Of a stretch of 64,000 nt of DNA, positions 61,743-64,000 are shown in pieces. Numbering within the stretch: position 1 is the first letter of the stretch; every line of letters starts with the position of its first letter. The notes below the pieces were generated by a model. It made no database searches, was not told the origin of the DNA, and saw only the letters and a list, made by a program, of their open reading frames with translations. A program made the position numbers and the translations under genes. The stretch is from positions 744,001-808,000 of the forward strand of contig NZ_CP022603.1 in NCBI RefSeq assembly GCF_002278035.1. Direction: 5' to 3'. Source of the DNA: Ochrobactrum quorumnocens (GTDB taxonomy: Bacteria > Pseudomonadota > Alphaproteobacteria > Rhizobiales > Rhizobiaceae).

Positions 61743-64000
61743 TTACCATTTGTAGCGGAGCACACCTTTGCCAGCATAATTTGTGCTGGCACCGGAAAAC
61801 TCCGCGTCAAAGGCAGCACCCAGCGATAGGCCATTGTTCCAGACCATCTCAGCTGAGACGCTGGCAAGTCCAACATCTTTGGGCTGGGATGCGCCATTGA
61901 CCACAAAACCCGCTCCCGGCAGCGCATTGATGGCGGCGAAGACGTTACGGTCATTATTGAAGTTGCGCGCCCAGGCAATACGTCCGCGCGTTGTGAAGAC
62001 GCCATCCGAAAGTGCCAGAGATTTGTCGAGGCTCAGTCCAAGTTCGCCACGTCCTACAGTTTCGCGCTGCGATGAATAGTTAAGCGCATAAGTGTCGCTG
62101 ACCGCATAGGCTTTTTCCGAATAAGATGGCAGATCAAAGCTGACAAACTGCCCCGCCGCGTAAGGGGTTATGCCGAGCCAGGGTGTATCAAAGCGATAGC
62201 CAGCCTCAAGCCGTCCAGACCACGAATTTGCACGATAGCTGCCGTTGAGCTGGTCTGTTTCGTAGAAGGAAACAGACCTCTCGGTGTCGATGCTTTGCCA
62301 GCCATAGGCAAGTGTGCCGGTAATATAGGCATTGCCGATATTGTGCCTGCCATAAATGCCTGCCTGAAACAGATCGGAGTCGCCGCTGCCCATGCCTTCA
62401 GCGAGGCTGAACTTGGTACCACCGCCAGCAACTGCAAAACCGAGGATCGTGTCAGGCGATACCAGATAATCTGCGCCGACGGCGATGCCATAAATACGAC
62501 CACGCGCGTCATGTGATCCAATAATCGCATCACCATCCGTTTTGCGCGAGCTACCATAGCCCGCGCCCCACACACTCCAGCGGTTCTCAAACATATCCGC
62601 GTCAGATGCTTGCGCTTTTGTGATGCGCCGTGCCCGGCCAGCCACCAAGGGATCCGCCAGAGTGTTCATGAACTGGCTCATGGCAACAATGGTCGTTTGT
62701 TGTGCCGCCGTCGCAAGCTCACCGGAAGCCGCCGTCAAACCATCGGCATCCAACCCACCAAAAGCGACAGGTATTTGCCCGTTCTCATCAAAATAATCGA
62801 CCAGCGCAGCGGAGACATTCTGTTGGTTCACATTCATGCCGCCAATACTCATTTCGAGATCAAGGAAGGCATTGTTAGTATCGTATCGTAACAGCGAGGC
62901 GAAATTCTCCGGCAGATTTGTCGTCACCTCTTCACCAAACGTGCTCCCAGCCAATCCACCCTCTGCATTGAGGATGTTGTAACGCTTCATCACATAGCCG
63001 CCGGGATCAAATGACGCATGAACCGTTGCGCCACCCAAATCGGCCTGCCCCGTCACATTCACCCGATCAGAATCTGAGGTGGAAATTTCAACGTCATAAA
63101 GCGAAAACGCCGTTAACCGCAGATCACCCGCCACAGTGAGCGTTCCAATGGAGTTGCCCGGTGCTAGGGTGCCACCATTGATGAACGTCTGCCCCACCGT
63201 ACCCGTGCCGCCCAGTTCTGCTCCTTCGTGGACTGTCGTGAGCATCGAGCTGCCGATTGAGCCGTTGACTGCAAGTCGTCCTGATAGAACATCTGTGGCA
63301 CCTGTATAGCTGCTCTCTCCTGTGAGGACGACAGCCCCCTCGCCTTTTTGCTGAAATCCACCAATTCCGCTGATCTTACCTGAAAACTCGAACGCGTCTG
63401 AGCGGTCAAATGCCAGCGTTCCATTGTTGATGACATCGCCAGCAATCCAGCCGGATGTACCTCCGCTACCAATCTGTAGCGTACCGTTCTCGATATGGGT
63501 GCCGTTCGTATAATAGTTGTCGGCATCCAGAATAAGAGTGCCCGAGCCGGCCTGAACAAGAGCACCAGTACCGAAAATAGTGCCTGAGAAGGTATAGTCA
63601 TCGCTGCGATTGAATGCGAGCGTTCCGTTGTTGAACACATATCCAGCGATGGAACCCGTCGCGTTCCCATTACCGATCTGCAACGTACCTGCTGTGATGA
63701 ATGTATTGCCAGTGTAACTGTGATTTCCCGTCAGAACGGTTGTTCCGCTTCCGGCCTGAAGCAATGCACCTGCACCGGATATGGAACCATTATAAGTAAA
63801 GCTACTTGAGCGATTGAACACCAGTAAACTGTCATTGACAATGTTACCGGTAATAGAACCAGTCGTGCCGCCATCACCGATCTGCAGAATACCACCTGCA
63901 ATCGTCGTACCGCCAGTATAGGTTCCGTTTCCGGAAATGATGAGCCGTCCGGCGCCATCTTTATACAATGCTCCCGCAGGTCCAGAAATGGCTCCGCTGA
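61743..64000 (-). CDS. Autotransporter with passenger repeats, 3' part
   Basis: The frame runs off the right edge, so the start lies beyond the window. The visible part holds at least three passenger repeats of about 67-68 residues (GAGALLQAGSGT...YTG...TLQIG-type, ending NRSDxYTFSGTI), then a linker, and a C-terminal autotransporter barrel of about 270 residues ending LRYKW. The barrel begins near FENRWSVWGAGYGSSRKTDGDA. It is a type V secretion surface protein; the passenger's function is unknown. Repeats at the DNA level are about 200 bp long. Confidence 0.9.
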   Translation of the reverse strand, partial: SGAISGPAGALYKDGAGRLIISGNGTYTGGTTIAGGILQIGDGGTTGSITGNIVNDSLLVFNRSSSFTYNGSISGAGALLQAGSGTTVLTGNHSYTGNTFITAGTLQIGNGNATGSIAGYVFNNGTLAFNRSDDYTFSGTIFGTGALVQAGSGTLILDADNYYTNGTHIENGTLQIGSGGTSGWIAGDVINNGTLAFDRSDAFEFSGKISGIGGFQQKGEGAVVLTGESSYTGATDVLSGRLAVNGSIGSSMLTTVHEGAELGGTGTVGQTFINGGTLAPGNSIGTLTVAGDLRLTAFSLYDVEISTSDSDRVNVTGQADLGGATVHASFDPGGYVMKRYNILNAEGGLAGSTFGEEVTTNLPENFASLLRYDTNNAFLDLEMSIGGMNVNQQNVSAALVDYFDENGQIPVAFGGLDADGLTAASGELATAAQQTTIVAMSQFMNTLADPLVAGRARRITKAQASDADMFENRWSVWGAGYGSSRKTDGDAIIGSHDARGRIYGIAVGADYLVSPDTILGFAVAGGGTKFSLAEGMGSGDSDLFQAGIYGRHNIGNAYITGTLAYGWQSIDTERSVSFYETDQLNGSYRANSWSGRLEAGYRFDTPWLGITPYAAGQFVSFDLPSYSEKAYAVSDTYALNYSSQRETVGRGELGLSLDKSLALSDGVFTTRGRIAWARNFNNDRNVFAAINALPGAGFVVNGASQPKDVGLASVSAEMVWNNGLSLGAAFDAEFSGASTNYAGKGVLRYKW

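Overview
The window looks like chromosome (probably the accessory-rich second replicon) of a Brucellaceae alphaproteobacterium of the Ochrobactrum / Brucella anthropi type. Pointers are a DXR-like (DRL) enzyme of the kind first described in Brucella abortus, rhizobial-style hydroxyproline genes, BioMNY, an AztABCD zinc importer, and dispersed intergenic palindromes with the CCGAAAA...TTTTCGG core common in Rhizobiales. No rRNA, tRNA, phage, insertion sequence or CRISPR array was recognised. This assignment is inference from gene content.

Layout. 1-1.3 kb: 3' part of a trimethylamine-dehydrogenase-type flavoprotein. 1.4-10.5 kb: a sugar catabolism regulon with a ribose-type ABC importer (two permeases, ATPase, binding protein), a PfkB kinase, an aldolase/short-chain dehydrogenase fusion and a SorC-type regulator; a matching TGAC-N4-GTCA palindrome precedes both divergent units. 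11-26 kb: a polyol regulon with a glucitol-type PTS (GutM, IIC, IIB, IIA), a dedicated HPr-EI fusion, a second SorC-type regulator, a DRL-acoABC operon and a galactitol-type PTS. The same 10-bp motif ACAAATGTTC lies in front of the gut operon, the DRL-aco operon and the gat operon. 26-33.4 kb: dipeptide-type ABC importer plus an amidohydrolase. 33.7-35.6 kb: BioMNY. 35.8-40.2 kb: small envelope proteins, an HdeD-like membrane protein fused to a thiol-hydrolase-like domain, and a lone heme-binding protein. 40.2-46 kb: hydroxyproline-type genes (HypH, HypS, HypD, HypR-like) and an M24 peptidase. 46-50 kb: an iron/phosphonate-type ABC importer. 50.5-55.1 kb: a four-gene archaic (Csu-like) chaperone-usher pilus operon. 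55.2-59.2 kb: AztABCD with two Zur-like boxes. 59.5-64 kb: a GAF-LytTR regulator, an AmpH-like enzyme and the 3' part of an autotransporter.

Most interesting reading. In the DRL-aco-gat block, a PTS would make a polyol phosphate, a DXR-family enzyme could oxidise and rearrange 2-C-methyl-D-erythritol 4-phosphate to 1-deoxy-D-xylulose 5-phosphate (DXP), and an acetoin-dehydrogenase-like complex could cleave DXP, which is an acyloin like acetoin, to acetyl-CoA and glyceraldehyde 3-phosphate. That would be a catabolic use of the MEP pathway's first step in reverse. It rests on family assignments, operon structure and the shared operator; the substrate is inferred, not shown.
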